DNA from: Dioscorea cayenensis subsp. rotundata | Lineage: Eukaryota; Streptophyta; Magnoliopsida; Dioscoreales; Dioscoreaceae | Direction of reading: 5' to 3' | NCBI RefSeq assembly: GCF_009730915.1 | Contig: NC_052496.1 | Coordinates: forward strand, 791,875-855,874 | DNA: 64,000 nt | Part shown: one piece after another, positions 38,671 to 50,143 of the stretch | How the letters are laid out: each line of letters begins with the position of its first letter | Position numbering within the stretch: position 1 is the stretch's first letter | Position numbers and translations under genes: made by a program | The notes under the pieces: model-generated | Database searches by the model: none | What the model was told of the DNA's origin: nothing | What the model saw: only the letters and a program-made list of their open reading frames with translations

Positions 38671-39343
38671 AAAACAAATAAATGTGAGATCATTTATTAA
38701 ATGCTTATTTGATGCCTACTCCTTTGTGTTGATGTAATCATTTTGTTTGTACAGGTAGAGCAAAAATGGCAAAATAAAAGCATAATTCAATTCCAGGTAC
38801 AGTAAGAATGTAATTTTTTTACGAATATGGATAAGCCATGTCAAAAATGTGTACATGTAAGGAGTTAATATCTTAATTAATCATCTGTGCCATCACCCCA
38901 CATGCAGAGACTAAGATTCGAATATATTTTCTCAATAAGAACACGAACACTCCTCTTAGATGACTAATATTAATGGACCAAAAATTTATTGGTAAAATGA
39001 AAAAAATTAAAAGAGACATCAATATATTGACAACCTGTAAGTATAAAATAAGAAAACAAAAGTCTGCTAAAGAAAAAACCAAAATGGAAAAACTCTGAAG
39101 CATGCACATGCTAAATGATAATTTTTTAGCAAGAAAACAAGGTAATATATATATATATATATATAATAGATTCATGCCTAAAGCTCTATTAGAGCTTAAT
39201 GAGAGGCTTCCAACAAGATTGTTGGACTTGCTGGAGCTGCCACTCCTTGAGAAAAGCAAAGAGGATGATGTGTGATAATCCCCAATACGTTTAAAGCAGG
39301 AGAAGCCAAGCCGGGAAGAAACCAGGCATGTGAGGCTATCCAT
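35115..39343 (-). CDS. Class II diterpene cyclase (copalyl-diphosphate-synthase-like), plastid-targeted, intact
   Basis: Likely protonates geranylgeranyl diphosphate to a bicyclic labdane or clerodane diphosphate in plastids. Exons (minus strand): 39178-39343, 38478-38566, 37857-38347, 37515-37732, 37301-37421, 37105-37217, 36804-37033, 36592-36704, 36390-36488, 36079-36294, 35865-36003, 35498-35755, 35115-35423; 2562 nt, 853 aa, the normal length. Ser-rich transit peptide (1-55); SAYDTAW (115-121); class II acid motif DIDD (379-382). The class I DDXXD position reads RDLFE (598-602), so ionisation of the diphosphate is not expected. The ent-CPS catalytic His is present (LLHSLE, His264), but the paired Asn of the PNV motif is Cys (PCV, Cys324), so another product is likely. 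Introns 1 and 3 use GC donors (TAG|GCATGA, AAG|GCAAGT); the first is inferred from phase alone. Confidence 0.9.
37786..37840 (-). repeat. GT/CA microsatellite in cyclase intron 3
   Basis: About 27 uninterrupted GT units. The decayed cyclase copy carries only a short, broken CA run at the matching place (50287-50308). Confidence 0.97.
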
Positions 39344-39659
39344 AACTCAATGGAAAGCAACGAATATAAGCACTGCATGTAGCTTAATGAGCTCATGTCT
39401 CCCACTATATATACAAAGATCACGAAGAATTGTATGCTTGATTTGTTTTAACTATATTTTGATTTGATCTACCAATTATTACTCTTCTCACGCCATGTAC
39501 TTTTTTTCTATTTTAAATTATTTTGGTGTAACCACTATCTGGGTAGAGGAATGTACAGTTTGTAGACTAAAATAAACTTTATTTATTGTCACAGAGTACT
39601 CCTTTGAAATTTCTAAAAAAATAGCATACGCAACAAAGACATTTGGTATTAATTTCTGG

Positions 39660-39691
<32 letters not shown>

Positions 39692-40302
39692 CAAAAAAAT
39701 GGATAAATAACTATATATCTTTCTCCGAAGTTTCAAAAGAGAGCAAAAACCTCAAGATCGAACACAATAGTCTTATATATCCGTGGTTCCAGGTCCTTAA
39801 GATTTTGTTTAATTAAATAATAAATATGTTCTATTTGAGAAAAAAAAAAAATATTATAGGAAATTATAAACCTGAAAGGAGAAGGATTGGTACAACTCAA
39901 TTAAAATAAAAATGGCATTAACAAAAGAATACGTTGAACTATATTTAGGTGTAACCACTAAGTTTTTGTTGACATATAGAACTCCAAAAAGGTCCTAAAA
40001 ACAATTAAAACCATTAAACAGGACAATAAAGAAAAACAACAAAACTTCAGCAAAAAAAAGCCCGGCTTGCAAGGCACCTTCTTCCAAATATCTAGGCAAC
40101 TCATCCAAGCCTGAATAGAGCAATAAACTTGCTGCTCTAAGGCTTTTATGCCATTTTCAGTATTCCTGCTGTCCACATCTAAAGGAGAAAGATTAGAACT
40201 TTTTCAGAAATAAGATTTTGCTTAGTACGAGAAACTAAATGGGCAAAGTCATGCATAGGGGCAAGAAAGAGAACGAGCATTCCAAGTCTTAGCAACAGTA
40301 AT
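39344..40302. other. Cyclase upstream region with a LINE-like 3' remnant
   Basis: 39344-39900 holds the probable cyclase promoter, with a TA microsatellite at 39661-39688. 39950-40300 on the minus strand (CLDIWKKVPCKPGFF and similar words, AGCCCGGC) looks like the 3' end of a LINE, but the match is weak. The CACTA element begins directly after it. Confidence 0.35.
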
Positions 40303-40334
40303 CACTATAAGAAACTGCTGAATTAGAAACAGAA

Positions 40335-41439
40335 ATTTAGCAACGGAATTATTCTGTTACTAATTCGCAACGAATCAACAACGGATTACTTATCCGTTTC
40401 AATTTTGGAAACAAACTTTACATCTGTTTCAAAGGTTGAAACGTGAGTTTTGTCCGTCGCTAATTTGTTACTAATTTACAAACGGATTACAAATCCGTTT
40501 GTAAATTAGTAACGGATAACAAATCCGTTTGTAAATTAGTAACGGATTACAAATCTGTTTCTAATATTAGCAACAGAATATAATTCTGTTGGTAATTTAG
40601 AAACGGAAAGAAATTCCGTTGCTAAATTTATATTTTTATTAAAAAATATTTTTTTTTCTTTAAGATGATTTAGATAAAATGATAAATAACATTTATGTAT
40701 ATGTGTATGTATAATATCTATTTAAAAAATATATAATAGAGATATTTATTTATATAGGATTAGTATTTAATGATAATATCTATTTAAAAATTATTTGAGA
40801 GTTTTTTAAATGGCTTAGATATATAAATTAGACCAATAATTTTCTTAAAAGAATTAATATATATAATTCGAATGAATACAATAAGAACTTACAATATAGA
40901 AATTTTCTAAATATACTGATTATTTCTAGGTAAAATGAGTTTTAAAAAATAAAAATTATATAAAAATAAAATTGCAAACGGATCCAAGGATTTGTTGGTA
41001 ATTTTACATCCCTTGGTAATTTTACATCCCTTGGTAATTTTACTAACGGATCGTTCATCCATTGGTAATTTTACAAACGAATCCCTGTCCGTTTCTAAAA
41101 TTACAAACAGATCTTCGGATCCGTTTGTAAAAGTACCAATGGATGAACGATCCGTTAGTAAAATTATTTTTTGGAATAAATTTTGTTACTTATGTAAATC
41201 ATAAAATATTATTTTTTAATTATTAACAATAAATTAAGAAAGTTATTATTGTTGAGAAACAATTGATTTGAAATATTAATTGAGAACAAATTATTATTAC
41301 CATTTATGAAAAAAAGTTATTATTATAAATTCATTAGAAAGTTAATTTTTATGAGAAACAATTATTATTACCATTTATTTATTTATGTTATTATTTTATC
41401 TCTCTTGATTTTTATAAATATATTAGCTTTTTAAATTAT

Positions 41440-41472
<33 letters not shown>

Positions 41473-42530
41473 TCATTTAAAAAAATTTCCAAATAATTTT
41501 TAACATAAAAAAATATATTTATAAAAATCATGAAATATACCACTACATATAATTGTATTTTTTTAATTATTTTTCATGATTTAAAAATTAACATTGCATG
41601 ACTTATAAATTTATAATTACCAAAATTTACTTTTACAAACGGATATAAGGATCCGCTTTTGTAAAAGTATAACGGATCCCGGGATCGGTTGGTAATTTAC
41701 AAACCGATCGGGGATCCGTTAGTAATTTTACAAACCGATCGGGGATCCGCTGGCAATTTTACCAATGCATAAGGATCTCGTTAGTAATTTTACAAACCGA
41801 TCGGGATCCGTTGGTAATTTTACCAATGACAAGGATCTGCTTTCTAATTTTTACAAACCAATCGGAATCCGTTGGTAATTTTACCAATGACAAGGATCTG
41901 TTTGTAATTTACAAAACGTATCCTTGTCTGCTGTAAAATTGCCAACGGATCCTCGATCGGGTTTGTAAAAATTACCAACCGATCCCTCGGATCCGCTTTA
42001 TATTTTTTTACAAATGTATCCCCGTCCGCTGGTAAACTTAAGAACGGATTGTAGAAATTATAAACGGATTCCCCGGATCCGCTTTGCAATTTTATTTTTT
42101 TAATTATATTTTTTTATTAATCATTTTATTTCAAAATAATCAATACATTTAAAAAATTTATATATTTTATGTTTTTTTTGGAAAATTATTATGATTTTTT
42201 TAATATTTAAGTTATTATCATATCTATTTAAATTATGTATATATATTAATTCTTTTAAAAAAAATTATTGGTCTTGTTTATATATCTGAGTCATTTCAAA
42301 AGTTCTCAAATAATTTATAAACATTATATATTTTAATATTTTAAGTAATATGAGTACAGTTAAGAAAATTGATAAATAAATATGAATTTACATAATAATA
42401 TTAGAAACTGATTTATTACTTCGTTTTCGAATTTATTAATATTATAAAAATAATTAGTTTTGAGACGAATTTAATATTAGTATTTAATTTTTAAACGGAT
42501 TAAAAATCCGTTACTAAATTTAGTATATAT
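40335..42530. repeat. Left subterminal repeat array of the CACTA element
   Basis: Dozens of copies of AACGGATxxxxATCCGTTxxTAA-type units in direct and inverted order, densest at 40335-40625, 40980-41165 and 41630-42090, with AT-rich spacers. These are the probable transposase binding sites. The right arm repeats them at 49750-50110. Confidence 0.85.
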
Positions 42531-42550
42531 ATATTAAAAACCCTAAACGC

Positions 42551-44110
42551 GATGCCCCTCTCGCCTCCATCACATCCCTCCGCCTCCCGCCGTCACTTCG
42601 TGCTCATCTTCTTCTCTTCTCCGGCGATAGGCGGCGCCTCAAAGCTTTTCATGCTCCTCTTCAACCCCATACCTCGCCTCTACCACTTTGCCCCCTCCCC
42701 CCTCCGCCCTCCGCCCTCCGCCATCCTCGTTCCGGACCACTCTCCACCTCCGCCGGCCGTCGCCTTCTCCATCCACTCTCTCTCCATCTCACCTCGATTT
42801 CGCCATGGATGTAGAATACGATGTCATACATCGGCGAGTGCATTCTCAGCGTCCTTCTCTCCTGTGAAGTGGCTTGAGAAGGACAACGTTAGGCTGTTCT
42901 CGCATCAAATTCCAGCTAGAAAGCTCACAGATATGGAGGGAGTGGACTTTCCGGGGGAGTGTTGGGAGCTAGATCCTGCATCACTCCCCGCTGATTTGCT
43001 TCGCCTAGGTCAGTGTAGATGAACCAAGCCTGCCTTTTTTGTCTGTTGGAATCTGAAAAAAACTGTTTTTTGCGGGCTATAGTTTAAATCTCATGGGTTG
43101 TGCTTTACTTGGTTGTTCTATTAATAGACATTTGATAATATTTTCACTATTTATACTTATTCGAGTTTTAACTTCAAGATATGTTCTTTTCTTGTTTGTT
43201 CATTTTTATTGTGTTATATCATAGCATATTGAAGATCATGTTCTGTTGTTCTGGCTATTCATCCTGAAATTTATTAACATGTCATCATATCAACGTTACA
43301 CATGAACATTTTTGCTAATTGGCAGAGAGCTTGTGTTTTCAGTGATCGTAATATTGAGCATATAATGGATGCTTGTTGAATGTCAGAACTTACACCAATT
43401 CCATTGACAAGCAGATTGCCATAGTGCATTTACTTACTCCGTGTGCTTCATAGAATAATTCATAGTGTTGCCCATGCTCAGGGTAACTCAGATCCCAGTA
43501 AGTTCTAAGTATTGATGCGAATTTGTTATATGCTAAATGGAAGGCTTGCTACATTTGATATGTAACTGAGTAATTCCACTTCATTGTAAAGATGCAATGC
43601 TTGATTTGGTGATCAGAATTTAAAGACAATGCATTCTTTGGTTATCGTTTTTATGGCACTTTTATATGATCATGAATTAATTGCTGAAGATTATATCTTG
43701 GAGCTTTTATGGAATGGGTAATCTTTTTTATAGTGCTTTCTTGGGCATTTAATGGAGTAATTATTTGTTTTTCTTCAATGAATTTTGGTTCAGGTTATTA
43801 GCCTTCGTATGATTTAAAATGCCACTTTCTATGTAAGATCATTTGGAGACAAAGGTGGTGCTCAATTATATGTTCCCAAAGATGGTGGCTGACAGGAAGT
43901 TTTGGTTGCAAAGAAAAAAAAATTTGATCATATTGTTATTCAGACCACAGGTAAAAGACTGTTTGCTTGTCTGCACATAATCCAACTGTACCTATTTAAC
44001 TAATTTGAAATGGTATTCATGCTAAGTTTAAAGAATGTGTAACATTTGCAGAGATTGGTGAAATAAAACCGCAGAATGTTGCAGAATGATGAAAACTCAT
44101 CTTGTGGAAA
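42551..44110 (+). other. Gene-like ORF inside the CACTA element, possibly captured host sequence
   Basis: After a leader-like AAACCCTAAA, an ORF of 156 codons (42552-43022) begins MPLSPPSHP. It is rich in Ser/Pro/Arg in its first two thirds, like an organelle-targeting peptide, then reads SPVKWLEKDNVRLF and VDFPGECWELDPASLPAD. A possible donor lies near 43010. Short open pieces near 43840-43930 and 44050-44110 could be later exons. The base composition (GC-rich start, AT-rich intron-like DNA) is that of a plant gene, unlike the subterminal repeats. I do not recognise the protein. It could be captured host DNA or the element's own second gene. Confidence 0.4.
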
Positions 44111-44960
44111 GAAGGAAGAACACAAAATCAAAAGTAGACTCAAACTAGTATTTAGAGGTGTAAATTAACAAGAGATACTTGTATTTAGGGCCCTGTTTGG
44201 TTAGAGGGAATGAGAATATGGGGATGGGGAAGGGGAAGGGATGGGGATGGGGATGGGGATAGGAATAGGGAAAGGGGATTGGAGATGGGGATAAAAGTAA
44301 TGTTTGGTTGAAGGGAATGAGGATAGGAATATGAGAGGGGATAGGGGAAAATTTAAGTAAATTTACTTTTTGTATCCTTTGAGTATTTTTAATTAAATAA
44401 TGTATCTTAATTGTAAAAAGAAACAATTATTAAATGCCTCCAATTTTTTTATAAATAATATTTAAATGAGTTATTGATGTATTTATTTTTTTAAATAAAA
44501 TTTTTAAATTAATAATTGACAAATACAATTTAATTATTGTTAATTAAAAATAAATAAATGTCCAAATTTAGTTATTTTTTTAAATCACCAAAAATTTTTA
44601 ATAAATCTAATATTTAAAAAAAAATACACACCATAACAATACTTTTTCGTTTCCACCCAAAACATTATTCAAAAATCAACATGGCTTCTCCTCATTTTTA
44701 AAAAAATCACAACAACATTCCTAACAAATTTTGAGATATTATGCACTAATAAAAAAAACACATTATAGGAATGCTCCAAATTAAGAAAAACATAAAATCC
44801 AAATGACACTAGCCATATTACATGAAAGTTTAAAGTTTGAGTTTGACATAATATGATGGATACATTACATAGCCAAGCATTAAAACAAGAAACATAACAC
44901 CATTACATATAATTTATAAAGCATTAAAATGAGGAACATAACACCATTAATATGCATACT

Positions 44961-46036
44961 TCATAGATTAGGTGGTATATATCCCAATCTTGCTAGAAGT
45001 ACATGACAAAATGGTAGTTTCATGCTGCCCGGTAACTCAACAAATGTTTTGAGTTCATCTTCATGTTTTGGCAAAACCTGCAAGATAAACATCACTTCAT
45101 GAATAGAGAGACCTTCAACCAATGGAAGTATTTGACGTAGCAATTTCCTCCTTTCTTCATGCTCTTCACGATTAGCATCTTTTTTAGCAGCTACATCGGC
45201 CATCGACCTAAATCCCGGTCCAACTGTCTCCACAAAGTTGCGGAAATTTTCATTCAGTGTGTCCATGGAAGGGTCCTGACCAATACTTTTTCGTTTTCGG
45301 CGGGATTTGGCGGTACTAGTACCTTCTGAAGCCACGGGTGATTCTTTCGTGATGCGGGGTTCTTGCATAGGCGTGGAAAACTCATCAGTTGGTAACTGAG
45401 AGAAACCCATGTCCTCATCCAAACTAATATTTTTCCCGAGCATATTGTTCGCATCATCTCCAATGTCACCCCTTGCGCTCCCTCAGTGCTCTATCTTTTG
45501 TGAACACTGGAGCAAGATCATTGAAAAAAATGAAAAAAACACTTCCCATAAAGACCAGCTCGCTTCTTTATGGTTCTACATTGCATCAAATAAGAAAAAT
45601 GAATGATATCAATAAAATATATCCATTAAATTATCAATTAACCATGAAATGTAGTGATACATACCTTAACATATTCATCATATGCGCTTTTCTCACACTC
45701 AATAGTGCACCTTTCATAGTTCCAAACGAACCCACTAATTTGTAAGATATCACTTATTGCGATGAGTTTGTTTTCCTTAAAAGCTTCACCCTAGACTCGA
45801 TATTAGGTGAAGCTTTTTATCATGCTTTGATGGAAGTTTTTTTCTTTTATCATTCTCTCTAATTGAACGAGGTAGCCATTGCGAAATCCATTCTCCGCCC
45901 GCCACATTGGATTTGTTGATAGCTCTATTAAGGCATCAATAAGTGCCTTATCCTCATCTGTTGTCCAATAGTGTTTGCTTTGTACTCTACGGCCTACTTG
46001 TGAATCCGAATCCATACTAAATAAAAAAATAACCAT
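44961..46036 (-). CDS. PIF/Harbinger MYB/SANT-like DNA-binding protein (ORF2)
   Basis: Partner protein that helps Harbinger transposase bind DNA and enter the nucleus. The first part (46015 downward) carries a SANT-like helix set (HYWTTDEDKALIDALIEL, NPMWRAENGFRNGYL). The last exon (44961 to about 45470) encodes DANNMLGKNISLDEDMG, a basic nuclear-localisation stretch (AKSRRKRKS), and a helical C-terminus ending ARLGYIPPNL. The middle exon lies at about 45470-45530 (DLAPVFTKDRA). Here a G run (AAGGGGTGAC) is one base short for the frame. Exon limits are approximate. Confidence 0.75.
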
Positions 46037-46286
46037 AAGTCAAATTTAAATCAAGACATGGAAAAACAACCATTTCAAAAGGGTTACATTCTTTTGAGAA
46101 TTCACATAACACCAAGAAATTTAAATAACAAAGATATACATAGAAGACAATCAAATAACACACCACACATCATAATATGATAAGGAAAGTGCTTGCACAT
46201 ATCATCCTTCAAATAGGACCACAAAAAAACAAACTAAGATAAACACATGTTCTCAACACTCACATGCCTAACAAACTATCTATTAA

Positions 46287-47651
46287 TTAGTTTGATCTCC
46301 AACTATTAAACATATTTGTAGCCATGTCAACTCTAAATTGGGTCCACTCATCTGTTGGATCAACAACTGTAATATTCTCAGTATCATCTTGCATGTCCTC
46401 CTCCGAATGCAGAAGCTCAAGTTCATTTTCTGCAGGATCTTCAGTCATCTCTTTTCTAATAAAGTTATGCAATAAGCAACATGCATTAATGATACGTCGC
46501 TGGGTTGCTATATTATAAAAAGCTTGGGCTTGATAGAATTTTCCAGCGAATTTTTAGAAGACCGAAGGTCCGCTCAATTACATTCCTAGCACTTGCATGT
46601 TTCATATTAAAGAACTCTTGAGGTGTACGTGGTTGGCGTCCATCATCCCAAGAACTCAAATGATACCGTTGTCCTCGAAAAGGCGCAAGAAATCCAGGGC
46701 AATTTGCATATCCAGCATCCACCAAATAGTAAAATCCTAACAAACAAACAATTACTATTAGAAATTTGTATTAAGGACTAACTATTAGTATCTAAATGAC
46801 AATGTAATTATAATTTATTTACCATTTGGAACCATTAATCCATTGTGCTTTGTTATTGCATCCCTAAGAACTCGGCCATCATGAGCTGAACCCTCCCAGC
46901 CAGATAAGACATATATAAATTGCATATCTTGACTACAGACACCGAGTACATTAGTAGTTATTTCAGATTTTCTTGATCGATATCTTGCTCGATCGACTTT
47001 TGGCACATTCACTCTAATATGAGTTCCATCCAATGCTCCAAGGCAATTCTATATTAAATATAAATAAAATGTTATTATCTTAAAAAATAATTATTATGTA
47101 TTTAAAAAAATAATGGAAGTCAATAATACCTTAAACCACTTCCATGTATAATCAGTTGAATTTTCTAGGATGGGTTCTGGTTTTTTCAACAAGACACTAT
47201 GGCAGAGTATGGTTGACTTTAAGACGGCATGAAAATGTCTGCTAACTGTCTCACCAGATCTGATGAAATCAAATTTGATTATCCTATTTTTTACATGGTG
47301 TGCTAGAATGTTCAGAAACATCGCAACCATTTCTTCAACCATGACATTTTTCGTGCCTCGTAGCCCACCAGTCGTACTTAATAGTTGACATAATCGATAA
47401 AAACTACGTCGGTCCATGCGTAGTTTATCAATGCATTTTACATCACTTTCATAAATTACACGTTGGAGATAGTCAAGTTGTTTGTGTCGCCTAGTAGATG
47501 TTGAGTCAATCGCATGTTCAATGACACCATTTCTAAGAGCACGGTGCCTTATCGCACATGCCATGATTATAACATTCACTACAAAAAAGTAGCACATATA
47601 CATTGCATATAGTTGAAGCTCTTCCAACTCGTCCATTTCATTGATGTCCAT
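46287..47651 (-). CDS. PIF/Harbinger DDE transposase
   Basis: Cuts and pastes the element. Exons (minus strand): 47130-47651, 46823-47048, 46287-46736. A helical N-terminal region ([15 protein letters not shown] at 47651; [27 protein letters not shown]) precedes the DDE_Tnp_4 catalytic core: first Asp in GALDGTHI, second Asp in [15 protein letters not shown], Glu in [17 protein letters not shown]. The tail has [13 protein letters not shown] and an acidic end. Near 46520 a T run (SPSFY region) has one extra base that breaks the frame. Otherwise the protein is whole, so it could be a recent mutation or a read error. Confidence 0.88.
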
Positions 47652-50143
47652 TTCTAAAATAAAATTTAACAATGCATTAAATTGGGCAATAATAAACACT
47701 ATACAAAAGCATGACTAATTCATAATATAAGAAAAACAAGAAAAAACAATGCATTGGGCATTTCTGAATATTTCAACTATGGTTATATTAAAAATCTTTA
47801 TTTCTCAAAGTGGTTTGGTATCCACTATTTTTCAATTAATATCTCTTATTCTTATAGTTTTTCTACAACTTCAATCATAACAACTATATATTTTGAAAAA
47901 CGTCAAAATCATAAACCACTTTTTTTAAAAAAATTTTTCAAAAAGAAAAAAAGTTTCAAATGAATACATCACCTCTAATTTTTTTATTTATAGTTTCTTT
48001 TTAAGACCCACGCATCACCCAAATATTCAACACTTTATCTTTCTTTTTTTATTTACATAATAATAAATCAATTACAACACTGAAATATATGAGTTAATTC
48101 AAAGTTTCTTTTAAGACCCTGATCACCTCCTGGCATAACAAACAAAAAAACTAAAAATTCAAAAAAAGAAAAGTACAACAATAATTAACACACCAATCAA
48201 AAACCAAAACCAACTCTGAATCAATATATGAGTTAATTCAAGTCTCAATGATTCAATCGAAACAAAACTCTAACCATTTTCGGGAAACCAACTCTACCTC
48301 ATATTTCCCTTAGATCGAGATCAAAAAGAAACCCAACTGCAGATATCCAGGTGTATAAATGAATGAGTGATCGAGTAGTGAGCCTTGAAAGCCTAGCTAG
48401 ATTTTTGACACTTGCCAAGAAACACTCGCAAAATCAATATATATATATATATATATATAAATGTATGGAGAGATAAACGTATATAGTATCAACATTGGAT
48501 TCACACCATCTAAAGGCATGATTAATTCACAATACCCATCCCTATCTAAAGACATGACTAATTCACAATACCCATGAGAGAAAGTAAATCCAAAGAGTTG
48601 CCTAAAAAAACCAAGAAACATTACCCTTTGTTTCAAATAAAAATAATTCAGTAAAATATGAGTTTTCAAACTTAGGTTCCAATTTAGAAGCCATTCACTA
48701 AAATTGCTTTTGATCCCTTGTAATTGAGAATCTCAGTGGATAACGTCAAATCCACTCTTCCAAATCATCAAAACAAATTCGCAAAAATGGTTAAGTGTTC
48801 ATATCAAAGTAGTTAAAAACCAAATCTCCTCCGATGTCATCATCACCCGAAAGAAACCAACAAACATTAAAAGCGTCCCCAACATAATAAACAAAAGCGA
48901 CATTGTTTCTCGTCATCAAAATCAAGAAAATATAAATGAACAAAAAAACCAAGTAAAAATCCAAACATGATACTCCATGATTCAAACACCCACCCGAACA
49001 ACACAGATCTGACAACAATTCAAACATTCAAATGCAAATATAAAGACTATATTACACAAAAGAGGAGGGACAAACCGGACTTGATCCTCTGGTGGTGACT
49101 GTGGCGGCAGCGGCAGGTGGTGACTGTGGTGGCAGTGGTAGCGGCCGGTGGCGATAGTGGTAGTGACCGGTGGTGACAACGGCAGCAATAAGATGAAGAT
49201 GATTGTAGTGGAGGTAGGGTTCAGAAGGAAGGTAAGTGGGAGAGAGGAATTGATGACATATAGCATGTCATTTTCTAACTTGTAGAGGGTAAAAAAGACA
49301 TTAGTATACCCAGGCATGCTCAATCCCCCCAAAATGAGGGGGATGAGTATGAAGGGGTTGAGGGGTATACAACCCCCCCTCAATCCCTTCCCATGTCCCT
49401 AGGTGCATGCCCAAACATGGGCATGCACATGCCACAAGGATTGATCCCCAATCCTTGGGGATCAATCCTTGTAACCAAACGGGCCCTTAGAGCTTTGTTC
49501 TCATTGTAATTTTTTTTTTGATGTTATATAAATTCTTCTCTTTTTTTGAGCTATAATGGAGTTTGATTCATGATTAAAAGATCATAATTGTTGATCATAA
49601 CAGAAAAAGATGGATGATGTTTACATTAATGTCCATGGATTTAATTTTTTTAATGTAAAAAAATAGATTGCAAATATTTTTAATATTTTTTAAAAAAATA
49701 ATTTTTTTAAAATTTAAATTTGTTAAAAATACATTTTCGAATTTAAAAAGCAGTTAGCAACGGAATTAAATCTGTTTTTGAACTTTGTAACGGAATTAAT
49801 TGTGTTGCAAATATTAAAAAGCGGATTTAATTCCATTGCAAAATGTTAGCAACGGATGTGTAATTCGTTTTTAATATTAGCAACGGATGCAATCCCTGCT
49901 ACAAATATTATCAACGGATTTAATGCGATTGCAAATATTAGAAATGACTTTAATTCCGTTTCTAAATCCGTTTCTGAATTTTGAAACGGAATTAAATCCG
50001 TTGTTACAAAATTAGCAACAAGCTTTTTTTAGAAACAGGAAAAATTCCGTTGCTAACTGCTTTCTAAAAATGAATTAGCAACGGATTAGAAACGAAAACC
50101 TGTTGTTTGTAAATTACAATTTTTCTTGTAGTGTATTCTCGGG

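Larger units (their letters stand above)
44188..49486. mobile_element. PIF/Harbinger DNA transposon, 5.3 kb, looks nearly whole
   Basis: Terminal inverted repeats GGGCCCTGTTTGGTTA (left) and GGGCCCGTTTGGTTAC (right, inverse strand), flanked on both sides by the target duplication TTA (44185-44187 and 49487-49489). GGATGG-type repeats follow the left end. Inside are the two genes usual for the superfamily, a DDE transposase and a MYB/SANT-like protein, both on the minus strand. It sits inside the CACTA element and is therefore younger. Each gene shows one apparent frameshift in a homopolymer, so it is either just past activity or affected by sequencing error. Confidence 0.92.
40303..50133. mobile_element. 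CACTA (En/Spm-type) DNA transposon, 9.8 kb, with nested PIF/Harbinger
   Basis: The left end starts CACTATAAGAAA and the right end closes TTTTTCTTGTAGTG (inverse CACTACAAGAAAAA), the typical plant CACTA terminus. Both arms carry the same subterminal words (AACGGATT, AATCCGTT with G/T changes) in both orientations. The flanking 3-base target duplication is imperfect (AAT left, TAT right). I see no TNP2/TNPD-like transposase, so the element is probably non-autonomous. It holds a gene-like ORF (42551-43022) and is interrupted by the Harbinger element 44188-49486; without that insert it is about 4.5 kb. It lies between the cyclase and its decayed copy. Confidence 0.82.

Noticed and set aside
42661-42843. 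Minus-strand Gly/Arg-rich ORF
   Set aside because: Antisense of the Pro/Ser-rich ORF at 42552; low complexity.
48397-49383. Minus-strand ORFs in the right part of the Harbinger element as extra genes
   Set aside because: Low complexity and TA-repeat content, no motifs, and outside the two expected genes.
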